A stretch of 5,766 nt of DNA from positions 1-5,766 of the forward strand of contig CAZONM010000374.1 in NCBI GenBank assembly GCA_964580865.1, written 5' to 3'. The notes beneath the pieces were generated by a model. It saw nothing but the letters and a program-made list of their open reading frames with translations, was not told the origin of the DNA and did no database searches. Position numbers and translations under genes: made by a program. Shown piece after piece: positions 1 to 5,297 of this stretch. How positions within the stretch are numbered: the first letter of the stretch is position 1; each line of letters begins with the position of its first letter. This DNA comes from JACOUT01 sp964580865. Its GTDB lineage: Bacteria; Myxococcota; UBA727; VGSZ01.

Positions 1-391
1 CGCCCACGCTCGGCAGCGCCCCGCGCGTCGCCAACAGCGCCGCCGTGGCCGCGGTGGGCAGCGCCACCACCACCGCGCCCACGAGCGCGGCCGCGCCGTT
101 GGCCTGCGGCGCGCGCGCGGCGCCGTGCCCGAGCTGCAAGAGGAGCGCGAGGTTGGCGCATGCGCGGTCGTCGGCGGCCGCGCATGCGACCACCACGGGC
201 AGCGCGCACAGCCACGCGGCCGCGAGGCCGTGCACGAGGATGGAGCGCGCGCCATCGAGCGGGGCCGTCGACAGGAGGAGCGCCGCCTGCACGGGCGCGA
301 GCGCAGCCGCGGCAGCCCAGACGTGCCAGCGCGCGAGCAGCGCGCGCGCCTCGCGCAGGAGGAGCGGCGTCACCGGTGCTCGAGAGGTCAT
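1..391 (-). CDS. Putative ABC-2-type transporter permease, N-terminal part (cut by window start)
   Basis: An open frame starts at ATG 391 and reads off the left edge without a stop, giving 130 visible residues. After a short basic, amphipathic start (LLLREARALLARW, residues 10-22) there are three hydrophobic stretches at about residues 24-42, 51-73 and 100-121, which look like membrane helices. A polar loop (DDRACAN) follows the second. An N-terminal LLxREarxL segment leading into helices, directly downstream of an ABC ATPase, is typical of ABC-2-type permeases, so I infer it is the membrane partner of the ATPase at 452-1186. No family motif proves this from the fragment alone. A GGAG Shine-Dalgarno (complement of 399-402) lies 7 bases before the ATG, which supports the start. 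The start codon lies inside a long inverted repeat. The rest of the protein is missing. Confidence 0.72.
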   Translation of the reverse strand, partial: MTSRAPVTPLLLREARALLARWHVWAAAAALAPVQAALLLSTAPLDGARSILVHGLAAAWLCALPVVVACAAADDRACANLALLLQLGHGAARAPQANGAAALVGAVVVALPTAATAALLATRGALPSVG

Positions 392-451
392 CTCACAACT
401 CCGGACCGACCTGGCGCGATGCACGCGACGGGAGGGATTGTGAGATGACCT
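385..451. repeat. Long-arm inverted repeat spanning the ATPase-permease gap
   Basis: The arm at 386-398 (ggtcatctcacaa) is the exact reverse complement of 438-450 (ttgtgagatgacc). One more A-T pair (385/451) makes 14 bp, and the spacer is 39 bases. On the transcribed minus strand the upstream arm begins immediately after the TAA stop of the ATPase gene (454-452). The downstream arm contains the ATG of the permease gene (391-389), and its GGAG Shine-Dalgarno (399-402) lies at the edge of the loop. A folded mRNA would therefore pair the start codon. It could tune permease translation, protect the upstream mRNA, or be a protein-binding site. There is no U-tract, so it is not a standard terminator. 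Confidence 0.72.
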
Positions 452-1186
452 TTAGCTGAGGGCATACACCACCTCCTCGAGGGGCGCGCCCACCTGCGCC
501 TTGGCGTGCGCGCGCAGCTCGTGCAGCGCGCCGGTGGCCGCGACGCGGCCGTGCGCCAGGATGGTGAAGCGATCAAACGTGCGCTCGGCGTCGGTGGCGT
601 TGGCCGTGGCGCACAACACCGCGCGCCGCTCGCTCGTCGACAAGCGCAGCACGCGGATGAGCGCGCGCTGCTCCTTGGCGTCGAGCCCCGCCAGCGGCTC
701 GTCGATGAACACGAAGCCGCGCGGCACCAACAGCCCCAGCGCCACCAAGAGGCGCTTCTGGGCGCTCGGCGACAGCGCGCGCACGCGCTCGTGCAGCGCG
801 TCGCCGAGCGCCAGGTCCGCCACCACGCGCGCCACCGCGCCGGCGTCGATGCGCAGGCTGGCGCGCGCCAGCGCCAGCACGTCGCGCGCGCGCTCCGACG
901 CGAACGCCATCGCGTCGGGCACGTAGAAGACGTGGTGGCGGCGCTCCTCGGCGTCGAGCGGCACGCCGCCCAAGAGCACGTCGCCATGCGAGGGCGCCAA
1001 CCCGGCCACGGCCTCGAGCGCGAGCGTCTTGCCCGCGCCGCGTGGCGCCAACAGCCCGTGCAGCTCGAGGGGCTTGACCTCGAACGACAGGTCGAAGAGC
1101 TGCACGGCCCCGCGACGCGCCGACAGCGCCGACACGACCAGCGACGTGCCCTGCTGCCCCATGACGGCGGTGCGCGGCGCGGTCAC
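452..1186 (-). CDS. ABC transporter ATP-binding protein with degenerate signature and H-loop
   Basis: A 244-residue protein, the usual size for a single ABC nucleotide-binding domain, probably powering the membrane protein encoded just downstream. From the GTG start: Walker A is APRGAGKT (47-54), with Ala for the usual first Gly. The Q-loop region reads YVPDAMAF (88-95), with Asp in place of Gln/Glu. The signature is LSPSAQKR (138-145) rather than LSGGQ. Walker B plus D-loop is FVFIDEPLAGLD (158-169), with an intact catalytic Glu163. In the switch region (ATANATDAE, 193-201) Asn196 sits where the H-loop His is expected. ATP binding therefore looks intact, but signature and switch contacts are altered. 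The overall layout resembles ABC-2-type exporters; the substrate cannot be read. I chose GTG at 1186 because it overlaps the stop of the FolB-cupin gene as GTGA. ATG at 1162 is the alternative (236 residues). Confidence 0.87.
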   Translation of the reverse strand: MTAPRTAVMGQQGTSLVVSALSARRGAVQLFDLSFEVKPLELHGLLAPRGAGKTLALEAVAGLAPSHGDVLLGGVPLDAEERRHHVFYVPDAMAFASERARDVLALARASLRIDAGAVARVVADLALGDALHERVRALSPSAQKRLLVALGLLVPRGFVFIDEPLAGLDAKEQRALIRVLRLSTSERRAVLCATANATDAERTFDRFTILAHGRVAATGALHELRAHAKAQVGAPLEEVVYALS

Positions 1187-1950
1187 GGTCGCGTCCCCGC
1201 CGGCGCGTAGTCGGTGGTGGCCGGCGGCGTCGTCGACGGCGCCGCCGCGGCAGGCGCGTCGCGCGAGGGCGGCACCGTCACCCGCAGGAGCGTGCGCTCG
1301 ACGCTCGTGGGGTTGTGCCAGTGGTGCACGTGCCCCGGCGCCCAGCGCACCGCCATGCCCCACGGCAGCGCGTGACCGAGCGCCGCGAGCCCGTCGCTCA
1401 TGGTCAGCTCGTGCTCCTCGGCGCCCTCGTGGACGTGGGGCTCGATGCGCGCGCCCGGCGCCAGGCGCACGCGCGTCACGGCCACGTCGCCGCCCTCGTG
1501 CAGCCGCTCGAGGGTCACGCCAAGGTGCGCGACCGCGGGCGCGATGGTGCCGGCGGCGTCGCGCGTCACCGTCACCGACGGGCGCGCCAGGCCGCGCAGC
1601 GCCTCGGGCTTGTCGATCCGCACCACCGCGCGCCGCACCGGCGGCCGCGCCACGTCGGCGCTGGTGGGGAGCAGCAGCCAACGGGCCACGGTCTCGGCCG
1701 CGGCCTCGATGAGGCGAAAGCGCGCGCGCTCGAGGAGGAAGCGCACCTCGGCGGTCACGCGCGCGTAGTCGACGGTGTGGGTGACGTCGTCGGTGGCGCC
1801 CGCCGCGCGCAGGTCGACGTGCAGCGCCAGCCCGACCACCAACGGCTGCGTGCGCGTGCGCTCGTGCGAGTACACGCCCACCACGCTGCGCACCTCGAGG
1901 CCCTGGAGCTCCACGACGTCGAGGGCGCCGTCCGCGGGCCGCGCGCTCAC
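1183..1950 (-). CDS. folB: Dihydroneopterin aldolase domain fused to a C-terminal cupin domain
   Basis: A 255-residue, two-domain protein. Residues 11-131 match FolB, which cleaves 7,8-dihydroneopterin to 6-hydroxymethyl-dihydropterin and glycolaldehyde in cytosolic folate synthesis. Hallmarks are VGVYSHER (24-31, Glu30), VDYARV (60-65, Tyr62), FRLIEAAAE (78-86, Glu82) and RIDKPEAL (111-118, Lys114). These align with the substrate-binding Glu, the Tyr, the second Glu and the catalytic Lys of known FolB enzymes. Residues about 145-227 form a cupin: GARIEPHVHEGAEE (166-179) gives candidate metal ligands His172, His174 and Glu178/179, and PGHVHHWHN (205-213) supplies His209. A Pro/Ala/Thr tail (229-255) follows. 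FolB is normally about 120 residues, so the cupin is a true addition in one uninterrupted frame. The GTG start at 1950 overlaps the reductase stop by 4 bases (GTGA). Whether the cupin is catalytic or a sensor is unknown. Confidence 0.87.
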   Translation of the reverse strand: MSARPADGALDVVELQGLEVRSVVGVYSHERTRTQPLVVGLALHVDLRAAGATDDVTHTVDYARVTAEVRFLLERARFRLIEAAAETVARWLLLPTSADVARPPVRRAVVRIDKPEALRGLARPSVTVTRDAAGTIAPAVAHLGVTLERLHEGGDVAVTRVRLAPGARIEPHVHEGAEEHELTMSDGLAALGHALPWGMAVRWAPGHVHHWHNPTSVERTLLRVTVPPSRDAPAAAAPSTTPPATTDYAPAGTRP

Positions 1951-2669
1951 AGCACCACCTGGCGGCCGCCGTCGACGGGGAGCTCGAGGCCGTTGACGTA
2001 GGTGGCGCGCCACAAGAACAAGATCGCCTGCGCCACGTCGTCGGGGGCGCCCACGCGGCGCAGCGGCACGCGCTGCAACAGTCGCTCGCGGCGCTCTTCG
2101 TTCCAGCCCTCGGGGAACGCCACGTAGCCGGGCGCCACGCTGCACACGCGCACCGAGGGCCCGAGCTCGACGGTGAGCGCGCGCGTGAGCATGGCCAGCG
2201 CGGCCTTGCTCATGGAGTAGTGCGCGTGGCGCGAGATGGGGCGGTCGGCGGCGATGTCGGTCACGTGCACCACCAGGGCCTCGCCGGCGGCGCGCAGGGG
2301 CGCCAGCAGGCCCTGGGTGAGGAAGAACGGCGCCTCGACGTTGATGGCCTGCATGCGCGCGTACTGCTCGCGCGTGATGGTGCCGAACGGCGCCTCCTCG
2401 AAGACGCCCGCGTTGTGCACCACCAGGTGCACCTGCGGGTGGCGCTCGCGGATGCGCGCGGCCAGCGCGTCCACGGCCGCGCCGTCGGCCAGGTCGGTGC
2501 CCTCCACCACCACCGCGCGGCCGCGCGCGCGGTAGTCGGCGGCAAGCTCCTCGGCCGACGCGCGAGAGCGGTGCGCGCACAGGACCGCGTCGAACCCGGC
2601 CTCGAGGAGGGCCCGCGCCACGGCGAGCCCCACGCGCTGACCGGCCCCGGTGACGATGGCGACGGGCAT
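1947..2669 (-). CDS. Pteridine-reductase-type short-chain dehydrogenase (FolM/PTR1-like)
   Basis: A 240-residue classical-size SDR, probably using NADPH to reduce a dihydropterin or dihydrofolate in the cytosol. The cofactor motif is TGAGQRVG (7-14), the TGxxxRxG form typical of PTR1 and FolM rather than the general TGxxxGxG. HNAG is at 85-88 and YSMSK at 151-155 (Tyr151, Lys155). The residue normally Ser in SDRs is Asp138 (VTDIAADRP), 13 residues before the Tyr, which is the Asp-Tyr-Lys arrangement of pteridine reductases. AxPGY (179-182) and the terminal PVDGG (231-235) are typical SDR features. The start at 2669 is set by a strong GGGAGGAG 6 bases upstream; an in-frame ATG at 2693 has none. 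It is the first gene of the operon, and the FolB gene directly behind it supports a pterin substrate. Exact substrate (dihydromonapterin, dihydrofolate or other) is undetermined. Confidence 0.9.
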   Translation of the reverse strand: MPVAIVTGAGQRVGLAVARALLEAGFDAVLCAHRSRASAEELAADYRARGRAVVVEGTDLADGAAVDALAARIRERHPQVHLVVHNAGVFEEAPFGTITREQYARMQAINVEAPFFLTQGLLAPLRAAGEALVVHVTDIAADRPISRHAHYSMSKAALAMLTRALTVELGPSVRVCSVAPGYVAFPEGWNEERRERLLQRVPLRRVGAPDDVAQAILFLWRATYVNGLELPVDGGRQVVL

Positions 2670-2750
2670 GTCCTGCTCCTCCCGCGGCACCATACACCGA
2701 TGCGACGCGGCCCACTTGCCCGGCGCCGCGCAATCCACGACGATGCGGCC
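2670..2750. promoter_or_regulatory. Divergent intergenic region between the pterin operon and the kinase gene
   Basis: Transcription must start both ways from about this stretch, since the flanking genes diverge head to head. Apart from the reductase ribosome site I see no convincing -35/-10 pair on either strand. If the kinase starts at ATG 2700 instead of GTG 2751, the gap shrinks to 30 bases and one promoter would lie inside a gene. Confidence 0.4.
2676..2683 (-). promoter_or_regulatory. Strong Shine-Dalgarno of the pteridine reductase gene
   Basis: The minus strand reads GGGAGGAG, then six bases (CAGGAC), then the ATG at 2669. It decides between this start and the in-frame ATG at 2693, which would add eight residues encoded across the ribosome site itself. 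Confidence 0.72.
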
Positions 2751-3551
2751 GTGAAGGTCAAGCCCAACGCCACCTCCGTGACCACGAACGCCGCTACCCG
2801 CACCACCACCCAGGGGTCGCTCGAGCGCCAGATGCAGCGCGTGCGCGGCGCCCGCGCCGTCGATGACCTGGCGGCGCGCTTCGCCTCGAGCCCCGTGGTG
2901 TTGATCGCGGGGCAGCAGTGCACGGGCAAGGGCACGGTGGCGCCGCTCGTGGGCAAGGCCATCGCTGGCGATGGCGCGCGCATCAAGGGCACGGGCAAGC
3001 TCATGCGCGAGGCCGCGCAGCAGGCGGGCAAGGACGTCGAGACCTTCGTCAAGTCGGTGCCGCCCGACTTCGACGTCGAGCTCGACTTCCGCGCCGCCAA
3101 GCTGGTGGCCGAGGGCGGCGTCGACGTGTTCGAGAGCCGCCTGGCCGGGCACCTCGGTCGCATGCTGCAGGCCAAGGGGCGCGCCAACCTGGTGAGCGTG
3201 TACCTCACGGCCTCGCCGCGCGAGCAGGCGCTGCGCTACCTGCAGCGCGAGGTGGGGCCCGAGGCGCGCGCGCGCGTCGAGCGCAGCGTCGTCATCCCCA
3301 AGACGGCCACGCTCGAGGAGGCGCTCACGCTGGCCGCCGCCGCCGACGCCGAGGTCAAGGCGAAGATCGGGCCCATCATCGATGAGGTGGGCGCGCGCGA
3401 CGAGGTCGATCGCAAGCGCCTCTTGTCGCTCTACGGTGTCGACTACCAAGACCCCAGCGCGTTCGACGTGGTGGTGTCCACCGACGGCAAGACGCCGCAG
3501 CAGGTCACGGCCGAGGTGATCGCCGCCGTCAAGGCGCGCCACCAGCGCTGA
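2751..3551 (+). CDS. Cytidylate-kinase-like P-loop nucleotide kinase
   Basis: A 266-residue protein from GTG 2751. The P-loop GQQCTGKGT (54-62) has the GKGT ending of nucleoside monophosphate kinases. Further on come FESRLAGHL (127-135), matching the VxEGRLAG segment of archaeal-type CMP kinases, an Arg-rich lid-like region (157-178), and DRKRLLSLYGVDYQDPSAFDVVVST (220-244). The last matches the RYxxxYGIDxxDxxxYDLVIxT C-terminal block of that family. It is therefore probably a cytosolic kinase transferring phosphate from ATP to CMP/dCMP or a related small substrate. An N-terminal tail of about 45 residues, rich in Thr, Ala and Arg, precedes the kinase fold and is extra. No clear Shine-Dalgarno decides the start: ATG 2700, GTG 2778 and ATG 2832 are in-frame alternatives. 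The rlpA-like gene follows after 7 bases, so the two are probably co-transcribed. Substrate assignment is inference. Confidence 0.78.
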   Translation: MKVKPNATSVTTNAATRTTTQGSLERQMQRVRGARAVDDLAARFASSPVVLIAGQQCTGKGTVAPLVGKAIAGDGARIKGTGKLMREAAQQAGKDVETFVKSVPPDFDVELDFRAAKLVAEGGVDVFESRLAGHLGRMLQAKGRANLVSVYLTASPREQALRYLQREVGPEARARVERSVVIPKTATLEEALTLAAAADAEVKAKIGPIIDEVGARDEVDRKRLLSLYGVDYQDPSAFDVVVSTDGKTPQQVTAEVIAAVKARHQR

Positions 3552-3558
3552 CCCCTGC

Positions 3559-4086
3559 GTGCGCTTCGCCCTCGGTGCGCCCTTGCTCCTCGCGCTCGCG
3601 TGCGCCACGGCGCCCGAGCGGCCCGCGCCGCCACCGACCGAGGCCCGTCGTGAGGTGCCGCGCCGGCACGCACCGCGCCCGGCGCCGCCCGCGCCGGTGG
3701 AGCTTGCGCCCGTGACGCCTGCGCCCGAGACCCCTGCGCCCGAGGCGCCTGCGCCGGCCGAGCCCGCACCCGTCGAGGAGCAGGCGGGCGAGACGGGCAT
3801 CGCCTCGTACTACGCCGACTCGCTCGCGGGCCGGCGCACGGCCAGCGGCGAGCGCTACCGGCCGGAGATCGCCTCCTGCGCGCACCGCACGTACCCGTTT
3901 GGCACGATGCTGCGCGTGACCGCCGTGGGCAGCGGCAAGAGCGCCATGTGCCGCGTCAATGACCGCGGCCCCTTCGCCAAGGGCCGGCTGCTCGACGTCT
4001 CACGCGTGGTCGCCAAGGAGCTCGGCATGCTCCGCGCCGGGGTGCTCGAGGTCCGCATCGTCGTGGTGGCCGGCGACGGGCCTTGA
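3559..4086 (+). CDS. rlpA: RlpA-type septal lipoprotein with double-psi beta-barrel domain
   Basis: A 175-residue envelope protein. The start MRFALGAPLLLALAC is a lipoprotein signal with probable lipidation at Cys15; Leu-Ala-Leu-Ala before the Cys is acceptable but not the classic LAGC box. Residues 19-75 are a Pro/Ala/Glu linker with xxPAP repeats. Residues 80-170 are the RlpA-like domain: GIASYYADSLAGRRTASGERY (80-100), AHRTYPFGT (108-116) with the conserved His109, CRVNDRGPF (131-139) with the conserved Asp135, and GRLLDVSRVVAKELGML (142-158). In Pseudomonas this family is a lytic transglycosylase acting on peptidoglycan without stem peptides at the division site; the key His and Asp are present here. 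There is no C-terminal SPOR domain, so septal targeting by denuded glycans is not expected. The GTG start lies 7 bases after the kinase stop with no evident ribosome site, which suggests coupling. Confidence 0.9.
   Translation: MRFALGAPLLLALACATAPERPAPPPTEARREVPRRHAPRPAPPAPVELAPVTPAPETPAPEAPAPAEPAPVEEQAGETGIASYYADSLAGRRTASGERYRPEIASCAHRTYPFGTMLRVTAVGSGKSAMCRVNDRGPFAKGRLLDVSRVVAKELGMLRAGVLEVRIVVVAGDGP
3706..3780 (+). repeat. 15-bp tandem repeat encoding the Pro-Ala linker of RlpA
   Basis: Five adjacent 15-base units begin gcgccc or a near variant: 3706, 3721, 3736, 3751 and 3766. The second and third are almost identical, while the fourth and fifth are degenerate. The period is five codons (A-P-[EV]-[TA]-P), so copy number can change without a frameshift. 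It encodes a flexible spacer between the lipid anchor and the barrel domain. Confidence 0.65.
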
Positions 4087-4180
4087 TCTCGCGCCGCGTC
4101 ACGACGTCAACCGTCCGGTCGCGTCGATGTGCGCTCCCCCTGAATTCGTATGTCCGCGGGAGTGTGATCTGCGTCCGCTT

Positions 4181-4189
4181 TGTTACGCT
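4181..4189 (+). promoter_or_regulatory. Possible extended -10 promoter element
   Basis: TGT followed by TACGCT fits an extended -10 (TGn plus TAnnnT) in a locally less GC-rich stretch, about 40 bases before the ATG at 4229. No good -35 is visible 17 bases upstream. The same hexamer TACGCT recurs before the next gene at 4695-4700. The rest of the 4087-4228 gap shows nothing recognisable. Confidence 0.25.
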
Positions 4190-4228
4190 GTGGCCCACGC
4201 CAGAGTCGCGCGTCTGCTGGGGGGCAGG

Positions 4229-4621
4229 ATGCATGATCGGAAGAAGCCGGAGCTCGCTCCGGCGCCGGGGGATGATGAGATGAACAGGAAGGCGATGGCG
4301 CGACGGTGGGCAGACCGCATCGTGCGCGTGTATGCGGCGACCGCGCTGCAGGTCGCCGGCTTCTCCACCGCCGCGGGCGCGCTGGCGAGCGCGCCCGAGA
4401 TCGTCGACGACGACACCAACGACGAGGCGCGCTACCGCGTGCAGGCCGCGCTCGGCACGGTGCTGGCGGCGCGCGAGGTGCCGAGCTGCGAGAGCGCGCT
4501 CGTGGCGGTGTACGCCGCGCGCGAGGCGCTGTTGCTGTCGTCGAAGCGCGAGCCCTCGGCGCGCGAGCTGTCGCGCCTGGTCGACGCCATGCACGCGGCC
4601 GCCGACGTCTCGCGCGCGTAG
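4229..4621 (+). CDS. Small hypothetical protein
   Basis: A 130-residue protein from ATG 4229, or 113 residues if it starts at ATG 4280 (MNRKAMARRW). I do not recognise the family. Both starts are preceded by a G-run that is a weak ribosome site; I prefer 4229 because it lies about 40 bases after a possible -10. Codons between the two starts are poorer in G/C at the third position (CAT, GAT, GCT), which leaves 4280 open. The sequence is soluble and probably mostly helical: a basic start, a mildly hydrophobic stretch (YAATALQVAGFSTAAGALA, about residues 32-50), an acidic patch EIVDDDTNDEARY (about 53-65), then Ala/Arg/Glu/Leu-rich helices with a single Cys. The mildly hydrophobic stretch is too polar for a confident membrane helix or signal. 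The G/C-rich third positions in the body support a real gene. Confidence 0.6.
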   Translation: MHDRKKPELAPAPGDDEMNRKAMARRWADRIVRVYAATALQVAGFSTAAGALASAPEIVDDDTNDEARYRVQAALGTVLAAREVPSCESALVAVYAAREALLLSSKREPSARELSRLVDAMHAAADVSRA

Positions 4622-4672
4622 TCGCGCCGCCGCGCGCTGCCACCCTCGAGCCCGCCTGATCCCGCGCGCCGC

Positions 4673-4700
4673 TGGACCGCGCCGCCCGTGTGGCTACGCT
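4673..4700 (+). promoter_or_regulatory. Candidate promoter upstream of the Spy/CpxP-like gene
   Basis: TGGACC (4673-4678), 16 bases, then TACGCT (4695-4700): a loose sigma70-like pair about 75 bases before ATG 4774. The hexamer matches four of six -10 consensus positions and is the same as that seen before the preceding gene. Apart from this and the ribosome site, the 4622-4773 gap shows nothing I can name. Confidence 0.3.
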
Positions 4701-4761
4701 CCCTCGGTCCGAGGCATGTCGCCCGGACGACACCCCCGCGGGTGCGCACTGCCCCGCGAGT

Positions 4762-4767
4762 AGGAGA
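4762..4767 (+). promoter_or_regulatory. Shine-Dalgarno of the Spy/CpxP-like gene
   Basis: AGGAGA with six bases to ATG 4774, the clearest plus-strand ribosome site in the window. It fixes the short MYPGFMHWW start and so the absence of a signal peptide. Confidence 0.7.
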
Positions 4768-4773
4768 GCGACC

Positions 4774-5268
4774 ATGTACCCAGGCTTCATGCACTGGTGG
4801 AAAGAAGCACAACGGCACGCGGACAAGGCGGCCTGCCACGCGGAGGCCACGTGCGGGCCCGGCGCGGGCCATCACCGACGAGCGCGCGAGCATCACGAGG
4901 GCTTCGAGGCCATGGAGGACGGCGCGGGCGCCTTCGGGGTGCGCCGGCCGCTGCGCTTCATGGCCCACCGGCTCGAGCTGCGCGAGGAGCAGGTGGCCGA
5001 GCTGGCCGCCATCCTCGACGAGCTCAAGACCGAGCGGGCCCAGGCGGCGGTGGATCACCGGCGCACGGTGGGGGTCTTCGCCGACGTGCTCGCCGGCGAG
5101 AAGTTCGACGACAAGGCCGCGCTCGAGGCAGCAGCCATCCGGGTGGCGAGCGCCGAGCGCCTGCGCGACGCGGTGGTGCGGGCGCTGCGGCGCACCCACG
5201 CCATGCTCGACGTCGACCAGCGCAAGCAGCTCGCCTACCTGTTGCGCTCGGGCCAGCTGACCATCTGA
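4774..5268 (+). CDS. Spy/CpxP-like (LTxxQ) putative metal-responsive protein with His/Cys-rich N-terminus
   Basis: A 164-residue protein. Residues 60-160 resemble the Spy/CpxP/ZraP fold, a helical hairpin used by periplasmic chaperones and metal sensors. The two LTxxQ-type motifs appear as LELREEQVAEL (67-77) and MLDVDQRKQLAYLL (144-157), joined by long charged helices with RTVGVFADVLAGEKFDDKAALEA between. The first 60 residues are unusual: MYPGFMHWWKEAQRH, then C21, C27 and seven His by residue 41 (H7, H15, H22, H33, H34, H40, H41), which could bind metal. There is no signal peptide or lipobox, whereas family members are normally exported, so location is uncertain. The start is firm because of the ribosome site 6 bases upstream. 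It appears to be expressed on its own, with a hairpin 29 bases after the stop. The fold is recognised from motif spacing; the metal role is inference. Confidence 0.78.
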   Translation: MYPGFMHWWKEAQRHADKAACHAEATCGPGAGHHRRAREHHEGFEAMEDGAGAFGVRRPLRFMAHRLELREEQVAELAAILDELKTERAQAAVDHRRTVGVFADVLAGEKFDDKAALEAAAIRVASAERLRDAVVRALRRTHAMLDVDQRKQLAYLLRSGQLTI

Positions 5269-5297
5269 GGCCGGGTTGACGCGGGGCCTTCCCGTTT

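Noticed and set aside
45..2001. Long plus-strand frames across the left half (for example 506-1210, 1029-1712, 1315-2001)
   Set aside because: They oppose four well-supported minus-strand genes and have Arg/Ala/His-rich content typical of complement frames.
2689..2694. Minus-strand TATGGT as a -10 box for the pterin operon
   Set aside because: Transcription would begin within or beside the Shine-Dalgarno, leaving almost no leader, and no -35 is present at proper spacing.
2220..2750. Plus-strand upstream extension of the kinase frame to 443 residues
   Set aside because: It is antisense to the reductase gene, is His/Arg/Gly-rich shadow sequence, and adds nothing resembling a domain.
3706..3780. 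The 15-bp repeats as a CRISPR-like or regulatory array
   Set aside because: Units are contiguous with no spacers and stay in the reading frame, encoding a Pro-Ala linker.
2670..3800. Minus-strand upstream extension of the pteridine reductase frame to 617 residues
   Set aside because: The extension is antisense to the kinase and rlpA genes, and its Gly-Ala-Ser repeats mirror the rlpA linker. The strong ribosome site fixes the start at 2669.
4102..4126. Imperfect inverted repeat after the rlpA stop as a terminator
   Set aside because: The arms (cgacgtcaaccg and cggtcgcgtcg) need an internal bulge and mismatches, the loop is two bases, and no T-tract follows. That is too weak in DNA this GC-rich.
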